This document shows positions 1 to 7,891 of a stretch of DNA of 15,103 bases, piece by piece. Made by a program: the position numbers and the translations under genes. Under the pieces are notes generated by a model that saw only the letters and a list, made by a program, of their open reading frames with translations, was not told the origin of the DNA and searched no databases. Position 1 is the first letter of the stretch. The number at the start of each line of letters is the position of its first letter. Source of the stretch: Firmicutes bacterium UBA3941 (lineage in GTDB: Bacteria > Bacillota > Clostridia > Caldicoprobacterales > UBA3941); assembly GCA_002385665.1 (NCBI GenBank), contig DGDX01000050.1, forward strand, positions 561-15,663. Direction: 5' to 3'.

Positions 1-1082
1 TCCTGTTCTGCAGAGGTGAGCATGGTTATTCCATACTTGTTGTAGTAGGGAACAAATTCAATTTCCCAGTCCTGATTTCCTTCTTCTTCAATCCTTGTTA
101 TATATCCGGACCACTTGTCTGTGTGCTGTCCGCTTACTATAGCAGCAGTCTTTCCTGCTTCAAAGTCTTCGGCAGAGTCATTCTGTGCAGACAGTAGACT
201 ACGGCTCCAGTACCCATTGTCAGCCCAACGCTTCATAAGCTTCAGCATTTCAAGGTATTCGGGGGTCTCCCAATCATAGGTTACTTCCGCAAGCTTGGAC
301 TCATCATAACCTGTAGCGCTAACGCCAAAGGAAGCCCCTATGGTATCGTAATTACCCCATCTGAAACGAGTGGAATCCAGCATAGCGTCCATAACAGACC
401 TGTCAGAAGTGGGTATCATTGTAGGTTCGTTCTGCTTAATTCCTTCAAAATATGCCTCGATGTTTTCTAAAGAATCGGGCACAGGAAGGTCATACTTTTT
501 ACGCAGGTCTTCCCTGTAGATGATACCACCGCTATTGTGGCGAACCAGGTTGTTGGGGATAGCGTAGATTTTACCGCTAACTGTAACGTCTTCCCATCTG
601 TCCAGGAAGGCATATAGCTCGGGAGCATAATCCGTCAAAAGGTCATTAAGATCCAGGAAAGCACCCTTGCGGTAATAATCCCTGGCATTCAGCCAATTGG
701 CAGAATAGAGAATATCACATTCTTCCTGGGCATTCAGTATCAAGGAATACCTGGTTAGATAATCAGCCCAGCCTATATAGTTTGTCTTCAGAGTGGCATT
801 AAAGTCCTCTTGAATCATTTCGTTAAGAGGCTCCAGTACATCTTCCAAGCCAGCAGGTGCGTCTCCTGCAAACCAGGCTACCAATTCTATTTTTTTGGAT
901 GTGTCAAGTGTTGGAGTCACATCATCGGTATCGTCACCAGCATCATCAGTGCTTTCGGCAGGAGGGGTTGCCTCATTACCGTTAGCGGGATCCTTGCCGT
1001 TGTCGGTAGAACCACAGCCGACAAAACTTGCGACGATGAGAACCAAGGTTAGCAATAAAGCAATAACACTAGTTTTCTTCAT
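1..1082 (-). CDS. Sugar ABC transporter substrate-binding lipoprotein (partial, C-terminus beyond window)
   Basis: Reading the complementary strand from ATG at 1082 gives an uninterrupted frame of 360 codons to the window edge, so the gene is truncated only by the window. Residues 1-22 are a basic start plus hydrophobic stretch ending in FVG-Cys23, a lipoprotein signal peptide. Residues 24-64 are a low-complexity Asp/Thr/Pro/Gly linker typical of surface-tethered binding proteins. The remainder has the character of family 1 extracellular solute-binding proteins (LplA/YtcQ type, usually 450-550 residues), with aromatic-rich stretches such as YIGWADYLTRYS and DNGYWSRSLL. AGGAGG lies six bases upstream of the ATG. 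It is the last visible gene of the minus-strand transporter operon, 57 bp after the second permease, and should capture an oligosaccharide at the cell surface for that permease pair. The substrate cannot be read from sequence. Confidence 0.9.
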   Translation of the reverse strand, partial: MKKTSVIALLLTLVLIVASFVGCGSTDNGKDPANGNEATPPAESTDDAGDDTDDVTPTLDTSKKIELVAWFAGDAPAGLEDVLEPLNEMIQEDFNATLKTNYIGWADYLTRYSLILNAQEECDILYSANWLNARDYYRKGAFLDLNDLLTDYAPELYAFLDRWEDVTVSGKIYAIPNNLVRHNSGGIIYREDLRKKYDLPVPDSLENIEAYFEGIKQNEPTMIPTSDRSVMDAMLDSTRFRWGNYDTIGASFGVSATGYDESKLAEVTYDWETPEYLEMLKLMKRWADNGYWSRSLLSAQNDSAEDFEAGKTAAIVSGQHTDKWSGYITRIEEEGNQDWEIEFVPYYNKYGITMLTSAEQ

Positions 1083-1139
1083 AAGAATCCTCCTATATTA
1101 TTCTATATTATTGGCTTTCGCCAAGAATAGCAGTATAAA

Positions 1140-2045
1140 TTAACCCTTTACCGAACCTATTACCAATCCCTTGACGAAGTAACGCTGAACAAAGGGATAT
1201 AGCATTATGATAGGCCCTGTAGCAACAACAGCCATGGCCAGCTTTGCTGTTTCCGATGGCAGATCTATATCAATTGAAATATCTCCACCGCTTATGGCCT
1301 TTAGCTCCTGCAATGCCTTAGAGGAGTTGAGCATATTGTACAGATAGTACTGCAGGGAGTATTTCGATGGCGTCGTGATGAACAGGTTGGATAGGAACCA
1401 ATCGTTCCAGTAACCAAGGGCGATAAACAGTCCAACTGTCGCCGTTACAGGTGTAATAAGCGGCAATATGATCTGGCCGAAGGTCCTAAGCTCTCCTGCC
1501 CCGTCTATCTTGGCTGACTCAAAGAGCTCCAGGGGTACCGATGTCCTTATAAAGTTTCTGACCAGAAATATATTATAGGTGCTGACCAGGCTTGGTATAA
1601 TCAGAGCCCAGATGCTGTCTGACAGCCTTAAAACCTGAGTCATCATGATATACCATGGAATAAGGCCGCCGCCAAACAGGGATGGAAAGTAGAGATATAG
1701 CGCGATCTTGTTCCTGCTGCGGAAAGTCGGCCTGGAAAGAGCATAACCTGAAATGGTGGTTATGGTAAGAGCTATAGCTGTCCCTACTGCGGTAACGAAT
1801 ATGGTTACCTTATAGGCATCTACCACCTGTTTCGGGTATTTAAATATCAGCTCATATGCTGCTATAGACCACTTCTCAGGAAAAAGGGAGTATCCATTGA
1901 GCAGCACCGTAGTATTGTCCGTAAAGGATCCGATTATCATCAAAATAAAGGGAAGCAGACAAGCTGTTGCAAATCCCGCCAGAATAGCCTTTGAAACTAT
2001 GTTAAAGGTTGCATGACCTCTTGTATATTTTGTAGCCGAACCCAC
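1140..2045 (-). CDS. CUT1 carbohydrate ABC transporter permease (LplC/YtcP type)
   Basis: Inner-membrane subunit of a sugar importer, 301 residues from the chosen start, normal for the family. It has about six hydrophobic segments and, near residues 175-197, the cytoplasmic EAA loop (ESAKIDGAGELRTF.QIILP) that docks the ATPase. It ends with the typical FVKGLVIGSVKG tail of the MalG/LplC group. The frame can be extended to a GTG at 2054, but that codon overlaps the AGGAGG ribosome binding site at 2054-2059. The GTG at 2045, eight bases downstream of that site, is therefore the better start. It follows the first permease by about 16 bp and precedes the binding protein. No ATPase gene is visible, as is common for this family, where a shared MsmK-type ATPase encoded elsewhere serves several permeases. 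Confidence 0.94.
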   Translation of the reverse strand: MGSATKYTRGHATFNIVSKAILAGFATACLLPFILMIIGSFTDNTTVLLNGYSLFPEKWSIAAYELIFKYPKQVVDAYKVTIFVTAVGTAIALTITTISGYALSRPTFRSRNKIALYLYFPSLFGGGLIPWYIMMTQVLRLSDSIWALIIPSLVSTYNIFLVRNFIRTSVPLELFESAKIDGAGELRTFGQIILPLITPVTATVGLFIALGYWNDWFLSNLFITTPSKYSLQYYLYNMLNSSKALQELKAISGGDISIDIDLPSETAKLAMAVVATGPIIMLYPFVQRYFVKGLVIGSVKG

Positions 2046-2053
2046 ATCTATCA

Positions 2054-2059
2054 CCTCCT
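2054..2059 (-). promoter_or_regulatory. Ribosome binding site deciding the second permease start
   Basis: Perfect AGGAGG on the minus strand, eight bases before GTG at 2045. It overlaps the upstream in-frame GTG at 2054, which therefore cannot be the initiator. Confidence 0.85.
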
Positions 2060-2061
2060 GA

Positions 2062-3039
2062 TTAGAATAATGCGTTCTCCGGTTCCAGCTTTTTAATCAG
2101 ATAGTTGGAACCCAACACCATCAATGCGCCAATCACAGACTGGTATAGGCCTACGGCTGAACCCATTCCGATATTGGGCGAAACCCGGAGTACACGGTAT
2201 ACATAGGTATCAATTATATCCGTGGTACCAAACAATAGTCCGTTGTTACCAATTAACTGGTAGAACAGGTCGAACTGACCCCTTATGATACCACCAAGGG
2301 ACATAAGCAAGAGGATTGTAAAGGTGGGTTTTAGTGAGGGCAGGGTTATATAGCGGATCTTTTGCATAAAGGTTACACCGTCTATAATAGCTGCCTCATA
2401 AATTTCTTCGCTTATACCCAATATAGCTGCCAAATATATGATAGTGCCATACCCAGTTGACTTCCAGAACTCTACCGCGGGGATGATCAGACGCCAAATC
2501 CAAGGGGTGCCATAAAAGTCGAATCTTTCTCCCCCTAAGGAAGTGATAATATTGTTAATAAGCCCCGTTTCATAGTTCATTAAGTTATATGCAAAGACAC
2601 CAACCAAAACCATGGAAACGAAATGTGGAAGAAAAATGATGGTCTGGGTAACCTTACGGAATACGTTCCCAATAATTTCAGACAGCATAATGGCAATAGC
2701 AATCCTTAGAGCCGTACCCCCAAATATGAAGATTACATTGTAGAATACGGTGTTAAAGGTTAGTTTCCATGCGGTACCGGAGGCAAACAAGAACTTGAAA
2801 TTAGCAAATCCCACAAATGGGCTACCAAACAGACCACCCTGATAGTTGTAATTGGTAAAGGCATAATAAATACCCACCATGGGTAAATAGGATAAAACGA
2901 ACAAGTACAGAATGCTTGGGAATACCATAAATAGCAGGGTTTTATTATGCTTTAAGTCATAACGGAAATCCGACATTTTTTTGCGTCTCTCGAGGGTGTT
3001 TTTACCCTGGGCCGCAGGAGTATTCGCCAACTGTAACAC
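2062..3039 (-). CDS. CUT1 carbohydrate ABC transporter permease (LplB/YtcO type)
   Basis: First gene of the transporter operon and partner of the LplC-type permease. From GTG 3039 it has 325 residues, within the family range. Landmarks are a first membrane segment near 34-54, the family-typical SYLPMVGIYYAFTNYN just after it, the EAA loop near 214-236 (YEAAIIDGVTFMQKIRYITLP), and a C-terminal GSAVGLYQSVIGALMVLGSNYLIKK ending in LEPENALF-like sequence. The start is uncertain. GTG 3039 is only two to three bases from the AAAGG motif. TTG 3030 has better spacing. ATG 2976 (MSDFRYD) has only a weak purine tract but gives the short N-terminus usual in homologues. The gene is transcribed divergently from the sensor genes and is probably their target. 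Confidence 0.92.
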   Translation of the reverse strand: MLQLANTPAAQGKNTLERRKKMSDFRYDLKHNKTLLFMVFPSILYLFVLSYLPMVGIYYAFTNYNYQGGLFGSPFVGFANFKFLFASGTAWKLTFNTVFYNVIFIFGGTALRIAIAIMLSEIIGNVFRKVTQTIIFLPHFVSMVLVGVFAYNLMNYETGLINNIITSLGGERFDFYGTPWIWRLIIPAVEFWKSTGYGTIIYLAAILGISEEIYEAAIIDGVTFMQKIRYITLPSLKPTFTILLLMSLGGIIRGQFDLFYQLIGNNGLLFGTTDIIDTYVYRVLRVSPNIGMGSAVGLYQSVIGALMVLGSNYLIKKLEPENALF

Positions 3040-3139
3040 ATCCTTTCAAACAGTGTAGATATCAAAAGCAAATATAAAACTATATTCCAGAAAAAAGCGC
3101 ATAAATATATAGAGGGTTCGATGCATTAAACCCTTTTAG

Positions 3140-3160
3140 CGTATACAGATATTGTATACG
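3140..3160. promoter_or_regulatory. Dyad operator candidate CGTATAC-N7-GTATACG
   Basis: Perfect 7-base inverted arms separated by seven bases, centred at 3150. Each arm contains the self-complementary GTATAC. It lies roughly 34-54 bases downstream of the predicted transporter transcription start, so a bound dimer could block elongation. It could also form a weak RNA hairpin. No binding protein can be named. Confidence 0.4.
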
Positions 3161-3178
3161 GTATAAAGATATCCATAT

Positions 3179-3192
3179 TTTAAGCGGTAACC
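3179..3192. promoter_or_regulatory. cre-like catabolite repression site
   Basis: TTTAAGCGGTAACC matches the Bacillota CcpA consensus TGWNANCGNTNWCA at 12 of 14 positions, including the ANCGNT core, on either strand. It lies just after the predicted -10 box of the transporter promoter, a classical place for CcpA repression. The match is by eye, and an AT-rich background can give chance hits. Confidence 0.4.
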
Positions 3193-3200
3193 CTATTTAC

Positions 3201-3228
3201 ATTATATAAGAATGCACCCTTATTACAA
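3201..3228 (-). promoter_or_regulatory. Predicted promoter of the sugar ABC transporter operon
   Basis: On the minus strand, TTGTAA (3228-3223) and a perfect TATAAT (3206-3201) are separated by 16 bases. Transcription would start near 3194, leaving a leader of about 155 bases before the first permease. The imperfect -35 box fits a promoter needing activation. Confidence 0.55.
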
Positions 3229-3351
3229 TATTAAATAATTCCTCTAGAAATATCAAAAAACTATTATGTCCTCTGTGTTTAGGTTAAAACAGAAGGATAA
3301 AATTCACAAATTAACACTTGATTTAGTACTTTCTGGATAGCTTCCTCAGGA

Positions 3352-3377
3352 AAAACTGACTATTTGTCGAAAACTGA
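3352..3377. repeat. Direct repeat AAAACTGA, 18-base period
   Basis: AAAACTGA occurs at 3352-3359 and again at 3370-3377, about 40 bases upstream of the predicted -35 box of the sensor operon. AraC-family proteins often bind paired direct half-sites, although usually nearer 21 bases apart. The element is short and may be chance. Confidence 0.25.
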
Positions 3378-3417
3378 TCAGATCTTGGTTAAGGAGCTGG
3401 CAATAACTGTCCCTATA

Positions 3418-3446
3418 TTGCTTTTTTACCCTTCTTATACTATAAT
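3418..3446 (+). promoter_or_regulatory. Predicted promoter of the sensor operon
   Basis: TTGCTT (3418-3423) and a perfect TATAAT (3441-3446) are separated by 17 bases. The start would be near 3453, giving a leader of about 55 bases to the regulator start at 3508. Confidence 0.5.
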
Positions 3447-3492
3447 TCATTATGCCCTAACCCACTAAATTCAACTATTACCTGCGTTTTTG

Positions 3493-3498
3493 AAAGGA
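3493..3498 (+). promoter_or_regulatory. Ribosome binding site deciding the regulator start
   Basis: AAAGGA lies nine bases before GTG 3508. It falls inside the longer reading frame opening with TTG at 3490 and is only three bases from GTG 3502, so 3508 is the best-placed initiator. Confidence 0.65.
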
Positions 3499-3507
3499 TA
3501 TGTGTAC

Positions 3508-5109
3508 GTGTATAAATTAATACTGGTAGAAGATGAAATTGAGACTCTGGAAAATATAATCAGAAATATAGATTGGGAAACCTGTGGCTTTACCCTGGCC
3601 GGAAAAGCCCTATCGGGACAAGAAGCGCTCTCCTTGGCTGATCAGGTAAAACCGGACCTGATCATAACTGATATACGAATGCCTTATATGGATGGTTTTG
3701 AAATGATAAGGCGAATGCACGAAAAGGACAGCTCTGTCTGTTATTTGATCATAAGCGGCCATGACGAATTCGATTATGCACAAATGGCTCTGCAATATGG
3801 CGTGCTAGACTTCATTATTAAGCCCGTTACCAGGGAGATTATAGAAAAATCATTGGATAAGGCCAGAGCGTACTTGGACAAGCAATATTCCATCCGTAAC
3901 GATATGGATACCCTCAGAAAACAGCTGGATGAGAGTAAGAGCCTTTTGCGTTCCTCCTTTTTGATCGAAGTACTAAGTAAGAGCGTTTCCGATGAATATT
4001 TTGATATGGCCGTCAAATCCTATGATTTGCCTCTTAGTTCCACTTTTTCCATAATCGTCATACAACCAGAATCTACGGGAAAAAACAGAGAGTTAATTAA
4101 TGGGCATTTCAACGGGAAGCAGGAAATCATGTGGCTGGCTCTGAGAAACCTTGTAGAGGAGCAGGTTAAGGCGAGCTTTACCTCATATATCCTTCAATAC
4201 CAGGAGAGATTAGTTGTTTATGCCTTTAGTGATAAAAAGAATCTTCTTGTATTATGCGATAGGATCGTAGCGGCAGCGGAAAAACTCTGGGACCTTGGTC
4301 TAATCATTGGCATTAGCAATCCATGCAGTTCTCTGCAAAACGCAAATGCAGCCTATCTCCAGGCTGTCAGAGCCCTAAATCTGGATTTTCTCAACAACGA
4401 ACAACGGATTTTTTGCTATTCCGACCTACAATTGAATCAAGATGAATCGCCGGCTTTATTGGACCTGACATTGGATGAATCGCTAATCATCAACGGCAGC
4501 CAGGATGATATAAGAAGAGCTTTTGATAACATAGCACATTCTCTGGCTGAGGCAAAACTCTCCGAGCAGAGGCTTAGCTCTACCCAGGCGGAGTTAAACA
4601 GTCAACTGCTCCGATTGGCGGATGACTTTGATGTTGATGTTTTTTCAAAATATCCGGTACACCGGATATACAATAACTTTCAGGATTTAAACGGGTGGAT
4701 CCACCTCATCACTCAGATTGCAGAGTATATAAACCGAGAGATACAGGACAAGAATTACTGTTCCGGTACAGTGCTTATGGCCCGTGCCAAGAGTTATATA
4801 GACGAAAACTATACGGATCCGGAGCTTTCGTTGGACAAGGTCTGTGATCACCTTGATATAAGTGCCTCCTACTTTTCCGCCTTGTTCAAGCGCGAGTTTT
4901 CCCAAACCTTTTTGCAGTATCTAACATCATTGCGGATCCAGAGGGCGTGTACCCTTCTTTTAAATACTGACAAAAAATCCTCCCAAATTGCGCAGGATGT
5001 AGGCTTTACCAGCCCCAACTATTTTTCATATCGTTTTCGCCAGTATCTAAAAACCTCGCCGGTAGAATACAGGCGTAACGGAAGGAAAGGAAAGAAGCAA
5101 ACCCAATGA
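3508..5109 (+). CDS. Response regulator with receiver and AraC-type HTH domains (YesN-like)
   Basis: Cytoplasmic transcription regulator of 533 residues, a usual length for the YesN family. Residues 1-120 form the receiver: acidic pocket E8-D9, phospho-acceptor D55 in PDLIITDIRMPYMDG, S83 in IISGHDEFDYA and K105 in DFIIKPV, all present as expected of an active receiver. Residues of about 150-415 are the poorly conserved middle region of YesN-like proteins. Residues of about 425-523 carry two helix-turn-helix units of the AraC family, ending in the signature around SQIAQDVGFTSPNYFSYRF. The GTG start at 3508 gives the canonical MYKLILVEDE beginning. The stop overlaps the kinase start by four bases (ATGA), so the two are translationally coupled. 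Expected role: phosphorylated by the downstream kinase, then activating the divergent transporter operon. Confidence 0.96.
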   Translation: MYKLILVEDEIETLENIIRNIDWETCGFTLAGKALSGQEALSLADQVKPDLIITDIRMPYMDGFEMIRRMHEKDSSVCYLIISGHDEFDYAQMALQYGVLDFIIKPVTREIIEKSLDKARAYLDKQYSIRNDMDTLRKQLDESKSLLRSSFLIEVLSKSVSDEYFDMAVKSYDLPLSSTFSIIVIQPESTGKNRELINGHFNGKQEIMWLALRNLVEEQVKASFTSYILQYQERLVVYAFSDKKNLLVLCDRIVAAAEKLWDLGLIIGISNPCSSLQNANAAYLQAVRALNLDFLNNEQRIFCYSDLQLNQDESPALLDLTLDESLIINGSQDDIRRAFDNIAHSLAEAKLSEQRLSSTQAELNSQLLRLADDFDVDVFSKYPVHRIYNNFQDLNGWIHLITQIAEYINREIQDKNYCSGTVLMARAKSYIDENYTDPELSLDKVCDHLDISASYFSALFKREFSQTFLQYLTSLRIQRACTLLLNTDKKSSQIAQDVGFTSPNYFSYRFRQYLKTSPVEYRRNGRKGKKQTQ

Positions 5110-6851
5110 AAATATTGAGGACGGAACGTCCGGTCAGCAGGCTACTATATGGTTCTATACTATTTCTCTTTACCATAGCCATCGGAGCCTTATTTGTATT
5201 GAACTATATTCTCTTTTCAAATATCCTAAACAGGGGTTATACTACACAGCTTGCCAAGACTACCTCCCAGCTAGGGTCGAATCTTGAGTTGACCATGTCC
5301 TCCTTTCGAAACACCTTCAACAATGTTGCCCTGACGATCCTGCATGCCGATAAATTGGATAGTGAGGATCTGAACACTAAGCTATCTACGGTATTTTCCG
5401 CCAATAACGATATAACGACCATTGCCCTATTTGATTATGATGGAAATCTAATCTATTCCTATATGGAAAGCGAGCTAAAGCCTACAGCCAATGTCAAGGA
5501 GCAGAGTTGGTTTGCTAAAGCCGGTAACATTAATAAGTTTACCGTACCCCATGTTCAAAACCTGTTTGCAGGAAAGTACGATTGGGTTATGTCCATAAGC
5601 AGGCGCATAGCCTATAAAAAGGATGGGACTGTACATCCGGCTGTACTTCTTATGGACATAAAATTTTCATCCATTGCAGCCGTGTGCTCCGGTGCACAAT
5701 CCAGAAATTCGGGATATGTCTACATTGTTAGCGATGATGATATAATCTACCATACGAAGCAGCAGCTGGTACTAATGGGTCTTTGGGAAGAGGACCCCCG
5801 GGAAGTTATGTCCCAATCCATAAATCACAGCTATATCAGCCAGCATGATGGAAAAAAGTATATGCAGCATATAACTCATATGCCATATGAAAACTGGTAT
5901 GTTGTAAACGTGGCATATTTAGATGAGCTTAGCGCTACATGGCAATTCTATGTGGCCCGCTTAATTTTTATATCCGTGTTCATGCTCTTAGTCATAATTC
6001 CTACCAGCTACCTATTTACCACAAGGATTACCCTACCCCTTAAAAAAATCAGCAAAAAAATATATGATATCAACGACAGGCATCTGGATGTGACCTTTGA
6101 TGAGGATAACTCCATTCTGGAAATCAATATGGTGTCGGAATCAATCAATCGCCTGATAACCTATATCAAACAACTGTTACGGGAACAGGAACTGAAACAG
6201 ATTGAACTTAGAAAGGCGGAATTTGCCTCCCTTCAGACACAGATTACCCCTCATTTTCTCTATAACATATTGGGGTCAATCATATGGATGATTGAGGACG
6301 GCAAAAAGCAGGGGGCTATAGAGATGATCACAGCCCTCACCGATCTCTTTAAACTCAATGCATCTACTACGGCATCCACAATCCCCCTCTCCTTTGAGTT
6401 GGAATATGTGAACAGGTATGTGCATATTCAATCTATGCGCTATGGTAATACATTCGAATTTTCCGTAGAGTGTGATCCCGAAACGAAAACTTTGCTTTGT
6501 CCTCGAATGATCCTACAGCCTATAATCGAAAATGCCATCGAACATGGCTTGTCCACTCTGGACAGCGGAAACATCCTTGTTAAAGCCCAAACAAAAGAGG
6601 ACATGCTGAAGATTTCGGTCAGAGATAACGGAGTAGGGATGACCGAAGATACACTGGATAGGTTACGTCAATCCCTGATAAATACGACGGGTACCATAAA
6701 TTCCAAACCCCATAATAAGGCCCACGGAATCGCCCTAAGAAATATTCATAACAGGATCAGACTACTTTACGGAGACAAATACGGACTAAGGATCGAAAGT
6801 GAGGAGGATGAGGGTACATGCGTTATCGTCTGTCTGCCTATATTGCATTAA
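5106..6851 (+). CDS. Sensor histidine kinase (YesM/LytS-like)
   Basis: Membrane kinase of 581 residues. One transmembrane helix lies at about 14-40, followed by an extracytoplasmic sensing domain of about 240 residues with the character of a Cache fold. A second helix lies at about 281-305 and a HAMP linker at about 305-360. The His_kinase region has phospho-acceptor H383 in QTQITPHFLYN. The GHKL ATPase domain shows the N box PIIENAIEHG (472-481), DNGVGM (507-512) and GIALRNIHNRI (541-551). All catalytic elements are intact. It starts inside the regulator stop codon and its own end overlaps the sugar-binding lipoprotein gene by 34 bases, so all three are probably made together. It should phosphorylate the regulator in response to an external sugar, perhaps delivered by the lipoprotein. 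Confidence 0.96.
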   Translation: MKILRTERPVSRLLYGSILFLFTIAIGALFVLNYILFSNILNRGYTTQLAKTTSQLGSNLELTMSSFRNTFNNVALTILHADKLDSEDLNTKLSTVFSANNDITTIALFDYDGNLIYSYMESELKPTANVKEQSWFAKAGNINKFTVPHVQNLFAGKYDWVMSISRRIAYKKDGTVHPAVLLMDIKFSSIAAVCSGAQSRNSGYVYIVSDDDIIYHTKQQLVLMGLWEEDPREVMSQSINHSYISQHDGKKYMQHITHMPYENWYVVNVAYLDELSATWQFYVARLIFISVFMLLVIIPTSYLFTTRITLPLKKISKKIYDINDRHLDVTFDEDNSILEINMVSESINRLITYIKQLLREQELKQIELRKAEFASLQTQITPHFLYNILGSIIWMIEDGKKQGAIEMITALTDLFKLNASTTASTIPLSFELEYVNRYVHIQSMRYGNTFEFSVECDPETKTLLCPRMILQPIIENAIEHGLSTLDSGNILVKAQTKEDMLKISVRDNGVGMTEDTLDRLRQSLINTTGTINSKPHNKAHGIALRNIHNRIRLLYGDKYGLRIESEEDEGTCVIVCLPILH

Positions 6852-7765
6852 TTATTGTCTTGTTCATTGTCCTAAGTGGTTGTAGCAGCACTAAAACCCT
6901 CAATATCGCTATTATTCTATCCGGTGATTCCCAGGACTTCAGCAATAGTATTTTGCAAGGGGCCAAAGCTGCCGCAGAAGAGATGGATATTAAGCTGACC
7001 TACAAAATAACAGCAAAGGGTACCAGCATCTCAAAGCAGGCTATGTTCATCGACAGCCTTGCAGAAGATGGGACAGATGCCCTTGTTATATATCCCCTGG
7101 AATATCAAAAGATAAATCATAAATTAAAGGAATTGAATATTCCCGTTGCAGTTATTAATTCCCTGCCCACTTCTGAGATCAATGGCGGGAAGAACTCTTA
7201 TCTGTATACAGATCCCACAGAGACAGGAGAATTAATGGCACATTCCTTTATTGAAAAATTGGATAGGGGTAGCCAGATTGCAGCTATATTACCCAATATG
7301 ACCAATAGTATAGTTATGAAGCAATTGGATACCATGAAGGATATCCTAGCCGAAAATAACATCTATGTTGCGGAGGTTACCCTGGACAGCGAAGACACCC
7401 TAACCGTCCACAAAGAAATTTCCACCTTCATGATGGAGCATCCATACATTAAAGCCATTGCCGCCTTTGATTCAACTGCTGTGGAAGGTGGGGCAGAGGC
7501 CATTAGCCAGCAGGATAAGGACATATTCATAGTATCGGCGGATGCATCCATAACTACTGTCAGCTACCTGGAAAAGGGTATAGTGCACACAGCCATCATC
7601 CAATCTCCCTTCTCTATAGGGTATTTGGGCGTTCAAAATGCTATAAAAATGGCAAAAGGGGAAGATGTACCCCATATAACATCCTTAAGGCCGAGACGGG
7701 TGACCTTGGAGAACCTCTTTGATCCGGATATTGAAAAACAAATTTTCCCCTTCCAGGTGCCTTAA
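6818..7765 (+). CDS. RbsB-like sugar-binding lipoprotein, probable sensor partner
   Basis: Lipoprotein of 315 residues. The N-terminal hydrophobic segment ends in VLSG-Cys22, a canonical lipobox, leaving about 294 mature residues. The remainder resembles periplasmic binding protein type 1 of the ribose/LacI sensor fold: LNIAIILSGDSQDFSNSILQGAKAA-like opening, DALVIYPLE, and KAIAAFDSTAVEGGAEAI near residues 207-226. It starts inside the kinase gene (34-base overlap) behind GGAGG at 6803-6807. No CUT2 ATPase or permease accompanies it, and the adjacent transporter is of the unrelated CUT1 type with its own binding protein. This suggests sensing rather than import. Known precedents are AraP in the AraPST system of Geobacillus stearothermophilus and XylFII with LytS in Clostridium beijerinckii. 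Ligand unknown. Confidence 0.92.
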   Translation: MRYRLSAYIALIIVLFIVLSGCSSTKTLNIAIILSGDSQDFSNSILQGAKAAAEEMDIKLTYKITAKGTSISKQAMFIDSLAEDGTDALVIYPLEYQKINHKLKELNIPVAVINSLPTSEINGGKNSYLYTDPTETGELMAHSFIEKLDRGSQIAAILPNMTNSIVMKQLDTMKDILAENNIYVAEVTLDSEDTLTVHKEISTFMMEHPYIKAIAAFDSTAVEGGAEAISQQDKDIFIVSADASITTVSYLEKGIVHTAIIQSPFSIGYLGVQNAIKMAKGEDVPHITSLRPRRVTLENLFDPDIEKQIFPFQVP

Positions 7766-7822
7766 TGATCAGATTCTATATTGTAATAATAGACTAAACT
7801 GTTGTGGCGGTAAAAAATGGCC

Positions 7823-7858
7823 GTAATAGCTATTGAACACTAAGTTACTTCTTTTTTA
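7823..7858 (+). terminator. Weak possible terminator of the sensor operon
   Basis: GTAATAG (7823-7829) can pair with CTA-N2-TTAC (7840-7848), followed by a T-rich run to 7858. The stem is AU-rich and bulged. It is the only candidate in the 126-bp convergent gap between the lipoprotein and the mutase. Confidence 0.22.
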
Positions 7859-7891
7859 TATGCCAGATTTAAATAATATGTTATCTTAATG

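Larger units (their letters stand above)
3040..3507. other. Divergent control region between transporter and sensor operons
   Basis: This 468-bp AT-rich stretch has no supportable gene. From left to right it holds the transporter leader with the dyad at 3140-3160, a cre-like site at 3179-3192, the minus-strand promoter at 3201-3228, an 8-base direct repeat at 3352-3359 and 3370-3377, and the plus-strand promoter at 3418-3446. It is probably where the AraC-type regulator acts, but its binding site cannot be identified from sequence alone. Confidence 0.7.

Noticed and set aside
810..1143. Two overlapping plus-strand frames near the left end
   Set aside because: Both lie opposite the signal peptide and first part of the truncated binding protein, whose frame is open to the window edge with a lipobox and a perfect ribosome binding site.
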